From CAZHDI01 sp964531285 (GTDB taxonomy: Bacteria; Pseudomonadota; Alphaproteobacteria; JAJFIK01), in the NCBI GenBank assembly GCA_964531285.1, contig CAZHDI010000007.1:1-63638 (forward strand): a stretch of 63,638 nucleotides of DNA. Reading direction: 5' to 3'. The translations under genes and the position numbers were made by a program. Below, in pieces: positions 25,850 through 33,419 of this stretch. Within the stretch, counting starts at the first letter, position 1. Every line of letters starts with the position of its first letter. The notes below the pieces were generated by a model that did no database searches, was not told where the DNA came from, and saw only the letters and a list, made by a program, of their open reading frames with translations.

Positions 25850-25906
25850 CTGCGGCTCTCCTGAACAGGCGAAAACGCTGCGGGTGTTTCAAGCGACTAT
25901 AGCACC

Positions 25907-25937
25907 AAAGAAAAGAGGCCCGCGCGGTCGGCGGGCC
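25907..25937 (-). terminator. Terminator of the YbjN-family gene
   Basis: On the minus strand a 7-bp G/C stem (25931-25937 with 25917-25923, loop of seven) is followed by a C/T-rich run ending in TTTTCTTT (25907-25916). It lies about 30 bases beyond the stop of the YbjN-like gene. Confidence 0.75.
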
Positions 25938-25967
25938 CCCGGTCGTCATACGTGAACGCGCGCGGCG

Positions 25968-26627
25968 TCAGTCCTGGCCCATCAGCGCCTTGGGGGCGGG
26001 CCGCTCGGCCAGCGGGAAGTCCCCGGAGTCGGCGTCCTTGATGGCCATGGTGCCGAAGGTGTCGTTGAACACGGATGTCCAATTGTCGAGCGTGTTCAGA
26101 TCCGCCGAGGTGTAGCTGCCCGAGGCCGCGCCTTCCAAAGCGGTCTTGAACGCGTTCATTTCCGTCAAGAACACGCCAACCATGAACTCGAACGATTCGA
26201 CGCCCACGCCGCCGATGGCATTCACATTGAGCACCATGCCGGTATCGCCGTCGGTGTCCTTGAATGCCTTGGTCCAGGTGCGGATGCGGAAGATGTCATT
26301 CCAGATGTGATAAATCTCGGCGTCGAGCGGGCTCGCGGTCCGGAAGAAGGTGTAGAGCGTGACCGTGTCGCACATGTTCTGCTCATCGCAGCCGTAGAAG
26401 ATCACGGCCATGCCCTGGTCATGAACGAGATTGCCCGCGCGCACGATGATCAGTGGATCGCCGCTGTTGTCGCGCTGGACTTCGTATTGAAGTTCATAGG
26501 CATCGAGCGCCTTGCTCACCTGCTCCGGCGAGAGCTTCACCACGACATTGTCAGCCGCCTGGGCGCCTGCCGTCAGGGTCACCAAACTCATCGCCCCGAG
26601 GGCCATCGCCACCAAAAAATTCCGCAT
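25968..26627 (-). CDS. YbjN domain-containing exported protein
   Basis: 219 residues from the ATG at 26627, which follows AGGA and opens a clear signal peptide (MRNFLVAMALGAMSLVTLT, cleavage after AQA). The mature part resembles the YbjN/type III chaperone-like sensory fold: LSPEQVSKALDAYELQYE, then DPLIIVRAG and WNDIFRIRTWTKAFKD. YbjN proteins in enterobacteria affect motility and stress responses by an unknown mechanism; exported forms are common in alphaproteobacteria. It is a single gene with its own terminator. Confidence 0.8.
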   Translation of the reverse strand: MRNFLVAMALGAMSLVTLTAGAQAADNVVVKLSPEQVSKALDAYELQYEVQRDNSGDPLIIVRAGNLVHDQGMAVIFYGCDEQNMCDTVTLYTFFRTASPLDAEIYHIWNDIFRIRTWTKAFKDTDGDTGMVLNVNAIGGVGVESFEFMVGVFLTEMNAFKTALEGAASGSYTSADLNTLDNWTSVFNDTFGTMAIKDADSGDFPLAERPAPKALMGQD

Positions 26628-26733
26628 ATCCGCAATTCCTCGCATCTCGTGCGCACCCGCTGCGCCCTGTATCGGACAATATCATAGCCTTGCCGGTCCC
26701 CGGCGTCCAAGGGGGGCCGGTCCGGTGCATGCC

Positions 26734-28278
26734 TCAGGGCCGGGGGCCGGGGCTCCAAGGACCCATCGCCGGGCCCGGCGCGCCGGCTTGCCAGTCCAGC
26801 CAGCGGCACAGAAACGGGCGGGTTTCCCGCGGATCGATGACCTCATGAAGGCTGAAACTCTCGGCCCGGGGGAAGGGCGAGAGCCCGGCGGCGAATTGGG
26901 CTTCCAGTTCCGCGCGGCGGGCCTCGGGATCCTCGGCGGCGGCGATATCCCGGCCGAAGGCGACCGCCACGCCCCCCTCGATCGGTAGGGCGCCCATCTC
27001 CGCGGACGGCCAGGCGAGCACATAGGCGTTGGGGCCGAAATGGGCCGCCGCGGCGACGCCGAAGGCCTTGCGGATGATGACGCTGGCCCACGGTACCCGC
27101 GAAGTGGCCGCCGCCATGACCGCGACCGTGCCGTGACGGATGGTCGCTGCCTCCTCCGCATCCGGACCGATCATGAAGCCCGGCTCATCCACGAGGCTCA
27201 CCACGGGCAAGCCGAATTGGTTGCACAGATCAATAAGCCGGCGGGCTTTCTGCGCCCCCAGCGCGGTCATCGCACCGGCATAGAAGCGGCAGTCATTGGC
27301 GAGGATACCCACGGGCCGTCCCTGAAGGCGCGCCAGAAGCGTGACGATGCCCTTGCCATAGGTCTTACCCAGTTCGAATACGGAGCCGTTATCGAAGATC
27401 AGTGAGGCAATTTTCCGGATATCATAGGCCTTGCGCCGGTCACGCGGAACGATGGCCGCCAGCCGGTCGTCGCAGCGGTCGGCGGGGTCGCCGTTATCGT
27501 CCGTGGGCGGTGTATCCCAGACATTTGCCGGGAGAAACCCGAGAAAACGGCGGATCTGATCGAGTGCGTCGTCTTCGTCAGCCGCGATATTGTCCACCGC
27601 ACCGCTGGCGCCGTGAACCTTGGCACCGCCGAGTTCCTCCTTTGTCGGACGAACGCCGAGCGCCCGTTCGACAATGGCAGGGCCGGCGACCATGACGGCG
27701 GCGGTCTCCCGGGTCATCACGGAAAAATGAGAGGCGGCGAGCCGGGCGGCCGGAAATCCGGCCACGGGACCCAGCGCCGCCGAAGCGACCGGCGATTGGG
27801 CATAGACATGGGCAAAGGATTGGAACCGGGGCCGGCTGAACACCGGCTCGCCGGCCGGCCGGTTGCCGCCGCCCGATCCGCGCACCGAGCCGCCGCCGCC
27901 TTCGAGGAGGCGCACCAGGGGCAGGCGCAGATGCAGCGCCAGGTCCTCGGCATAGACGCTCTTGCGCAGGCCGGCCGCATTGGGCGATCCGCCGCGCAAG
28001 GTGAAATCCTCGCCGCCGACGACCGCCGGGCGGCCGTTGAGATGGCCGACACCGACGACATAATTGGCCGGGGAGAAGGCGGCCGCTTCGCCCGGTTCCT
28101 GATGACCGGCGGCAAGACCGTGTTCGGCGAAGCTGCCCGGGTCGGTCAGCCGGGCGATCCGTTCGCGTATGGTCAGCCGGCCCCTGGCATGGTGCGCTGC
28201 AACAGCTTCCGGACCACCCTGGCCCTGAGCGGCGTCGCGCCGACGGTACAGATCCGCGATCTCCTCATCCCAAGTCAT
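26734..28278 (-). CDS. Acyl-CoA carboxylase, carboxyltransferase (beta) subunit
   Basis: Transfers carboxyl from carboxybiotin to an acyl-CoA (propionyl-, methylcrotonyl- or similar). 514 residues from MTWDEEIADLYRRRD, the usual family start; an ATG at 28290 is the alternative. It has the N-terminal domain with GRLTIRERIARLTDPGSF and LLEGGGGSVRGS, and the C-terminal domain with GFLPANVWDTPP, DEPGFMIGPDAE and MGALPIEGGVAVAF. No biotin carboxylase or biotin carrier gene is in the window, so its partner is elsewhere. It is divergent from the SCP2 gene, 69 bases apart. Confidence 0.88.
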   Translation of the reverse strand: MTWDEEIADLYRRRDAAQGQGGPEAVAAHHARGRLTIRERIARLTDPGSFAEHGLAAGHQEPGEAAAFSPANYVVGVGHLNGRPAVVGGEDFTLRGGSPNAAGLRKSVYAEDLALHLRLPLVRLLEGGGGSVRGSGGGNRPAGEPVFSRPRFQSFAHVYAQSPVASAALGPVAGFPAARLAASHFSVMTRETAAVMVAGPAIVERALGVRPTKEELGGAKVHGASGAVDNIAADEDDALDQIRRFLGFLPANVWDTPPTDDNGDPADRCDDRLAAIVPRDRRKAYDIRKIASLIFDNGSVFELGKTYGKGIVTLLARLQGRPVGILANDCRFYAGAMTALGAQKARRLIDLCNQFGLPVVSLVDEPGFMIGPDAEEAATIRHGTVAVMAAATSRVPWASVIIRKAFGVAAAAHFGPNAYVLAWPSAEMGALPIEGGVAVAFGRDIAAAEDPEARRAELEAQFAAGLSPFPRAESFSLHEVIDPRETRPFLCRWLDWQAGAPGPAMGPWSPGPRP

Positions 28279-28347
28279 TTTGTGTCCCATCCTGTCCGGC
28301 CTGCCGCCCGGCGCTATCGGTTGCCCTTGCGGCACGGTCATGATGTT

Positions 28348-28728
28348 ATGCTCGCCATCGCGATGCAAACGGCTTCGGCGGCGGCAATGACACAGACGGA
28401 TCTGGCGGCTCTGGCAGACAGGCTGGCAACGGTTCTGACGGCTGCGGACATGCCGCTGGGTGCTCTCATCGTGATCGATCTGGGACCCGACGGCGCACTG
28501 GTGATCGACGGTCGCGGCCCGGCACCGCAGGTTACCTTTGGGCCGCCCGCCGAGGCCGCCCGCGCCACAGCCGATTGCATACTGACAATCACGGCGCCTC
28601 TCTTCGAGCGCATCCTGGCTGGCGATCTCGATGAGACGGCGGCCTTCATGCAGGGCGATCTTCAGATCACGGGCGATGCGGCCGCTGCCGCCCGACTCAA
28701 TGACAGTTTGCGCGCGCGGCGCGCCTGA
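28348..28728 (+). CDS. SCP2 sterol-binding domain protein
   Basis: 126 residues (113 if the ATG at 28387 is used). The whole protein is one SCP2-like lipid-binding domain: LGALIVIDLGPDGALVIDG, then DCILTITAPLFERILAGDLD and AAFMQGDLQITGDAAAAARL, the typical C-terminal signature. It probably binds acyl-CoA or other lipids. The lysophospholipase-like gene follows after 23 bases, so a lipid-metabolism operon is likely. Confidence 0.85.
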   Translation: MLAIAMQTASAAAMTQTDLAALADRLATVLTAADMPLGALIVIDLGPDGALVIDGRGPAPQVTFGPPAEAARATADCILTITAPLFERILAGDLDETAAFMQGDLQITGDAAAAARLNDSLRARRA

Positions 28729-28751
28729 CACGGCTCAGCCTGGAGGACCCA

Positions 28752-29729
28752 ATGGCACGAGCGATCCTGGTCGAGACCGAAACCGCGCGGGCGCCGGAGG
28801 GCGGGGAGGTCTCGGTTGTGATTGCGCCGGACGGCGTGGAACTCCGCGCCGCGCGCTGGCCTGTACCGCAGGGCACCGCCGCCCGGGGGACGGTGGTCCT
28901 GCTCAATGGGCGCACCGAATTCATCGAGAAATATTTTGAAGTGATCGGCGAGTTGCGGGAGCGCGGCTTTGCGGTCTTAACCATGGATTGGCGCGGGCAA
29001 GGGCTGTCCAGCCGCATGCTGACGAACCACGACAAGGGCCATGTCGGGGATTTCGCACATTTCGAATCCGATGCGCTCTTGGTCATGGACAGTCTGCTCA
29101 CGGGCGACATGCCGCGTCCGGTCATTGTGATGGCCCACAGCATGGGCGGCAATGTCGCGCTGCGGCTCCTGCAAAATCATGGCGACCGGTTTGCCCGCGG
29201 CGTTCTGTGCGCGCCGATGACGGGGATCCATACGGATGGCCCGCCGGCCTGGCTCGTGCGGCTCCTGGCCCGGATCTTCGACAGTCTGGGGTTCGGGGTG
29301 TCCTTTGCGTTCGGCCAAAAGCCGGTCGATCTGGAGGCAGAGACATTCGAGGCCAATTCGGTAACGCGCGATGCCGCGCGGTTCGAGCGCACATTGACCA
29401 TTGTGACGAGCGAGCCGGCGTTGGCGCTTGGCGGTGTGACGTGGCACTGGCTGCGCGCCGCGTTCAACAGCATCGATCAGGTTACCGCGCGGGCACGCGT
29501 CAAGGCGCTCACCATGCCGGTTTTGCTGGCGAGCGCGGGCGAGGAAAAATTCGTGGACCCCAAGAGCCATGAGCGTCTGGCGCGCCTGAATGAGCGCATC
29601 ACACTCGTTTCGTTCCCGGACGCACTTCATGAAATCTTGATGGAGCGCTCGGAGATCCGTGCCCGGTTCTGGGACAGTTTCGATGCGTTCACGGCGGACC
29701 TGCCGGCGGGGGCCGGACCGGAGCGATAG
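28752..29729 (+). CDS. Alpha/beta hydrolase, lysophospholipase/monoacylglycerol lipase type
   Basis: 325 residues, serine hydrolase_4 family. It has VVLLNGRTEFIEKYFEVIGEL (oxyanion region), DWRGQGLSSR, the nucleophile elbow AHSMGGNVAL (about residue 127), and the late Asp and His in VLLASAGEEKFVDP and FPDALHEILME. This is the PldB-like pattern, so phospholipid or glyceride hydrolysis is likely. No signal peptide. A GGAGG lies seven bases before the ATG. Second gene after SCP2. Confidence 0.88.
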   Translation: MARAILVETETARAPEGGEVSVVIAPDGVELRAARWPVPQGTAARGTVVLLNGRTEFIEKYFEVIGELRERGFAVLTMDWRGQGLSSRMLTNHDKGHVGDFAHFESDALLVMDSLLTGDMPRPVIVMAHSMGGNVALRLLQNHGDRFARGVLCAPMTGIHTDGPPAWLVRLLARIFDSLGFGVSFAFGQKPVDLEAETFEANSVTRDAARFERTLTIVTSEPALALGGVTWHWLRAAFNSIDQVTARARVKALTMPVLLASAGEEKFVDPKSHERLARLNERITLVSFPDALHEILMERSEIRARFWDSFDAFTADLPAGAGPER

Positions 29730-29739
29730 GGCGTTAAGG

Positions 29740-30597
29740 TTAGTCCGCGCGCTGAAGGATATCGAGCGCCGCCTCGTGCAGATCAGCGGTTGCGGCGGCG
29801 ATCACCTGGCCGCCCTGCTGGGCCGAGCCGCCCGACCAGGAGGTGATCACACCGCCCGCGCCCTCGACGATGGGGATCAGGGCCTGGATATCGTAGGGTT
29901 TGAGGCTGGCCTCCACCACAAGATCGATATGGCCGGCCGCCAGTAGGCAATAGGCATAGCAATCCAGACCATATCGCGACAGGCGCACGCGGCTTTCCAA
30001 TTCGTCGAAGGCGGCGCGTTCGGTGCGGGTCTTGAACATGCGCGGGTCGGTCGCCGCCAAGCGGGCTGCGGCAAGATCGCGCACCGCGCTCGTGGTCAGG
30101 CTGGGCAGGTTGTCCGTGGACGGCACGATATCGGGGCCCATGTAAAAGCTGCCCGACGGGCAACCCAGGAACCGTTCGCGGGTGAAGCCCTGATCCATCA
30201 GGCCCAGAACCGGGCGATGGCCGTCATTGATGGCGATCAGCGTGCCCCAGACCGGGGCGCCGATCACGAAACTGCGGGTCCCGTCGATGGGATCGATTAC
30301 CCAGGTGATGCCGCTGCTGCCCGGCTCATGGCCGTATTCTTCGCCCAGAATGCCGTGAGACGGATAGCAGGCGCGGATATGGGCGCGAATCGCTTCTTCG
30401 GCGGCGCGGTCGGCCACGGTCACAGGATCGAACCCGCCGGCGCCCGGACTGCCTTTGTTTTCCGCCGTTACATTCTGACGGAAATGCGGGCGGATCTCAG
30501 CGCGGGCCAGATCCGCGCAGGCCAGCATGGTGCCGATCAGCCCGGAAAGGGCGTCGTCTGCGATCAAGGGCGGGGCGCCCGTCGGGGCTGCGCTCAT
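29740..30597 (-). CDS. Inositol monophosphatase family protein, histidinol-phosphatase-like
   Basis: 285 residues from the ATG at 30597, preceded by GGAGG. Metal-dependent sugar-phosphatase fold: GILGEEYGHE (metal-binding Glu), WVIDPIDGTRSFVIGAPVWGTLIA (metal-binding DPIDGT), and the C-terminal KPYDIQALIPIVEGAGGVITSWSG. The TRSF-IGAP wording is typical of the HisN branch (histidinol-phosphatase) rather than SuhB. It would act in histidine synthesis, but no his genes adjoin it. It converges on the hydrolase gene with 10 bases between. Confidence 0.85.
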   Translation of the reverse strand: MSAAPTGAPPLIADDALSGLIGTMLACADLARAEIRPHFRQNVTAENKGSPGAGGFDPVTVADRAAEEAIRAHIRACYPSHGILGEEYGHEPGSSGITWVIDPIDGTRSFVIGAPVWGTLIAINDGHRPVLGLMDQGFTRERFLGCPSGSFYMGPDIVPSTDNLPSLTTSAVRDLAAARLAATDPRMFKTRTERAAFDELESRVRLSRYGLDCYAYCLLAAGHIDLVVEASLKPYDIQALIPIVEGAGGVITSWSGGSAQQGGQVIAAATADLHEAALDILQRAD

Positions 30598-30712
30598 GGT
30601 CTGGCATCCTCCGGCAACGGCGTGTCGCGCTGCGGTTCTAGCGCGCCGAGCCTCGCATGCGGGCAGGCGGACCGCCAAGCCAGAATATCGGGAAAAAATG
30701 TCCGTAATGGCA

Positions 30713-30739
30713 AAACGGCGGCCGGAAGGGCCGCCGTTT
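30713..30739 (-). terminator. Terminator of the XRE regulator gene
   Basis: A perfect 11-bp hairpin (30713-30723 with 30729-30739, loop ggaag) ends in a run of T on the minus strand (complement of aaaa at 30712-30715). It lies 29 bases after the regulator stop. Confidence 0.8.
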
Positions 30740-30767
30740 GGGTCTTTGTGGCGCGTCGTGGCACGCC

Positions 30768-31160
30768 TTATGCCGCTTCTTCGTCCGCCTTGCCGGAGTG
30801 ATTCAGGGCCTTGGCGAGATCCAGAAGGCGCCGGCGCGGGCCCTCATCGAGACCGTAATAGGCCCGGATCAGGTCCATGGTTTCCTTATCGGCCAGAACG
30901 CTGGGATCGATCTGGTCGCTGGCGCCGTCGAGCGCGCCGCTCGGCTCCAGGCCGTCGAAAAAGAACGAGACGGGCACATCGAGCGCATTGGCGAGGTCGA
31001 ACAGACGGCTCGCGCTGATGCGGTTGGCGCCGCTCTCGTATTTCTGGATTTGCTGGAATTTGATGCCGACGGCGCTGGCCAACTGCTGCTGGGTCATGCC
31101 CACCAGCCAACGGCGATGGCGCAAACGCTGGCCGACATGCAGGTCAACGGGGTGTTTCAT
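30768..31160 (-). CDS. XRE family helix-turn-helix regulator
   Basis: 130 residues from the ATG at 31160, with GGAG nine bases upstream. The N-terminal HTH_3 domain covers about 10-65: VGQRLRHRRWLVGMTQQQLA, then FQQIQKYESGANRISASRL as turn and recognition helix. The C-terminal 60 residues are helical and match common alphaproteobacterial regulators of this size; the end is acidic. A perfect inverted repeat lies 26-51 bases upstream and may be its own operator. The targets are unknown. Confidence 0.88.
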   Translation of the reverse strand: MKHPVDLHVGQRLRHRRWLVGMTQQQLASAVGIKFQQIQKYESGANRISASRLFDLANALDVPVSFFFDGLEPSGALDGASDQIDPSVLADKETMDLIRAYYGLDEGPRRRLLDLAKALNHSGKADEEAA

Positions 31161-31487
31161 GGTGAGGGACTCCATCTACTCAGAGCCGTACAGCAACTCA
31201 TACCTGTACGGATGGTGGTTTATGACGGTGTCATCTCCCCCTCCCAGAGGATGACGCCGCTGATTATGGTTCGCCTACCGTTTCTGGAGTCTGTACAACG
31301 ACCCCGCGAAACGTCATGTGCAGGTGATCCGGCAAGGATAGCATGTGCAACGCGCATGCCGGGCGAAAAAATTAACCTTAATGCCGCACGCCGTGTATCC
31401 GCCGCACGCAGCACTTGCGCAATCGGTTGCACAGGCTGGCAGAAACCCCAGCGTTCAGGCGGCGTTCAGCTTGATTGCGAGACGGAT
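31161..31487. other. Intergenic region upstream of the XRE regulator
   Basis: 327 bases between the TypA stop and the XRE start, both on the minus strand. It contains the inverted repeat at 31186-31211 and another CTGTAC half-site at 31291-31296. No gene, RNA or clear terminator for typA was recognised. Confidence 0.5.
31186..31211. promoter_or_regulatory. Inverted repeat, possible XRE operator
   Basis: ccgtacag (31186-31193) and ctgtacgg (31204-31211) form a perfect 8-bp dyad with a 10-base spacer, in the leader or promoter of the XRE gene. A third half-site ctgtac lies at 31291-31296. Autoregulation is usual for this family, but the binding protein is an inference. Confidence 0.45.
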
Positions 31488-33335
31488 CTAAAGGGCCGCA
31501 TCCTTTGCGCGTCTTTTGCGCATATGCGGCTCCAACTCGCGTTTCCGGATACGGATGCTTTGCGGGGTGACTTCCACAAGCTCATCATCGTCGATATAGG
31601 CGATGGCCCGTTCCAGAGGCATGGCGCGCGGCGTGCTCAGCTTGATGGCGTCGTCCTTGCCGGATGCGCGCACATTGGTCAATTGCTTGGATTTAAGGGG
31701 GTTCACGTCGAGATCGTTCCCACGCGCATGTTCCCCGATCACCATGCCCTTATAGACCGGCACGCCGCCGGGGATGAATAATTCTCCGCGTTCCTCCAAA
31801 TAGAACAGCGCGTAAGCCACGGCGTCGCCCTGTTCGGTGGAGATCAGCACGCCGTTGCGCCGGCCTTCGATGGGTCCGCGATAGGGGGCATAGGAATGAA
31901 ACACGCGGTTGAGCACACCCGTGCCGCGCGTGTCGGTCAGGAACTGACCGTGATAGCCGATCAGCGCCCGCGCCGGGCAATGGAAGACGACACGGGTTTT
32001 TCCGCCTGAGGATGTCCGCATGTCGATCATCTCGCCCTTGCGCAAGGAGAGGGTCTCGATCACGGTGCCGGAAAACTCCTCATCCACATCGATGACGACT
32101 TCCTCGATAGGTTCCAGACGCTCGCCGGTGTCCGGATCCTCCTGGAGCAGAACACGCGGCCGGCTGATCGCCAGTTCGAAGCCTTCCCGGCGCATGGTCT
32201 CGATCAAAACGCCCAGTTGCAACTCGCCCCGGCCGGCGACCTCGAAGGCATCCTTGTCGCCGGTATCGCGCACCTGCAGGGCGATATTGCCCTCCGCTTC
32301 GGCCATCAGACGGGCACGGATCACCCGGGACTGGACCTTGTCGCCCTCGCGGCCCGCCAGCGGCGAGTCGTTGACCTGGAAGGTGACCGCGATGGTCGGC
32401 GGGTCGATCGGCAGCGAGGCCACGGGCTCGGTAACACTCATGTCGCAGATCGTGTCGGACACGGAGGCTTTCTGAAGACCGGCAATGGTGACGATATCGC
32501 CGGCCTCGGCGCGCTCCACGGGTTCGCGGGTCAGGCCGCGGGCCGAGAGGATCTTGGTCAGCCGGCCGCGCTCAATCTCGGTGCCGTCCCGGTTCAGCAC
32601 CTTGATCATCTGGTTGGCTTTGGCGATGCCCTTTTCGATGCGCCCGGTCAGGAGGCGGCCGAGAAACTGATCGGATTGCAGCGTTGTGGCCAGCATGACC
32701 AGCGGTTGGTCTTCGGTCGCGGCTTCGCGGACCTGCGGCTGGGGCACATGCTGGATGATCCGCTCAAAGAGGACCGTCAGGTCGGTGCGCGGCTCATCGA
32801 GATCGGCCACCGCCCAGCCGTCCCGCCCGGAGGCGTAGAGCAGGGGGAAATCCAGCTGCTCGGTGGTCGCATCCAGGCTGGCGAAGAGGTCGAACACTTC
32901 TTCGTGGACCTCATCGGGCCGGGCGTCGGGCCGGTCGATCTTGTTCACCACCACAATCGGGCGCAGGCCCAGGGCGAGCGCCTTGGCGGTCACGAATTTG
33001 GTCTGGGGCATCGGCCCCTCGGCGGCATCGACCAGCAACACCACGCCGTCCACCATGGACAGAATGCGCTCCACCTCGCCGCCGAAATCGGCGTGGCCGG
33101 GGGTATCGACAATGTTGATGCGCACCGGGTCAGCGCCGGGCGGCTCCCAGATCACGCCCGTGCATTTCGCCAGGATGGTGATACCGCGCTCGCGCTCCAG
33201 ATCGTTTGAGTCCATGGCGCGCTCCGCCACGGTCTGATTGTCACGAAAGGTGCCGCTCTGGCGCAGCAATTGGTCCACAAGGGTGGTTTTGCCATGATCG
33301 ACATGCGCGATGATGGCGATATTGCGCAGTTCCAT
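31488..33335 (-). CDS. typA: Translational GTPase TypA (BipA)
   Basis: Ribosome-associated GTPase of the EF-G/LepA superfamily, involved in ribosome assembly and stress adaptation. 615 residues, full length. G1 is AHVDHGKTT, the switch region includes ERERGITILAK, G3 is DTPGHADFGGEVER and G4 is NKIDRPDA. EF-G-like domains III and V and the BipA-specific C-terminal domain (FIPGGVPVYKGMVIGEHARGNDLDVNPLKSKQLTN region) follow. The end is very basic. Confidence 0.96.
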   Translation of the reverse strand: MELRNIAIIAHVDHGKTTLVDQLLRQSGTFRDNQTVAERAMDSNDLERERGITILAKCTGVIWEPPGADPVRINIVDTPGHADFGGEVERILSMVDGVVLLVDAAEGPMPQTKFVTAKALALGLRPIVVVNKIDRPDARPDEVHEEVFDLFASLDATTEQLDFPLLYASGRDGWAVADLDEPRTDLTVLFERIIQHVPQPQVREAATEDQPLVMLATTLQSDQFLGRLLTGRIEKGIAKANQMIKVLNRDGTEIERGRLTKILSARGLTREPVERAEAGDIVTIAGLQKASVSDTICDMSVTEPVASLPIDPPTIAVTFQVNDSPLAGREGDKVQSRVIRARLMAEAEGNIALQVRDTGDKDAFEVAGRGELQLGVLIETMRREGFELAISRPRVLLQEDPDTGERLEPIEEVVIDVDEEFSGTVIETLSLRKGEMIDMRTSSGGKTRVVFHCPARALIGYHGQFLTDTRGTGVLNRVFHSYAPYRGPIEGRRNGVLISTEQGDAVAYALFYLEERGELFIPGGVPVYKGMVIGEHARGNDLDVNPLKSKQLTNVRASGKDDAIKLSTPRAMPLERAIAYIDDDELVEVTPQSIRIRKRELEPHMRKRRAKDAAL

Positions 33336-33419
33336 TGTCCGAAGCTTTCAAGCCGTGGGGCGGGCGTGATCGCACCGCTGTCGCGCGGGACTATAGTCGG
33401 CCCGCACCGGCGCGCAAGG

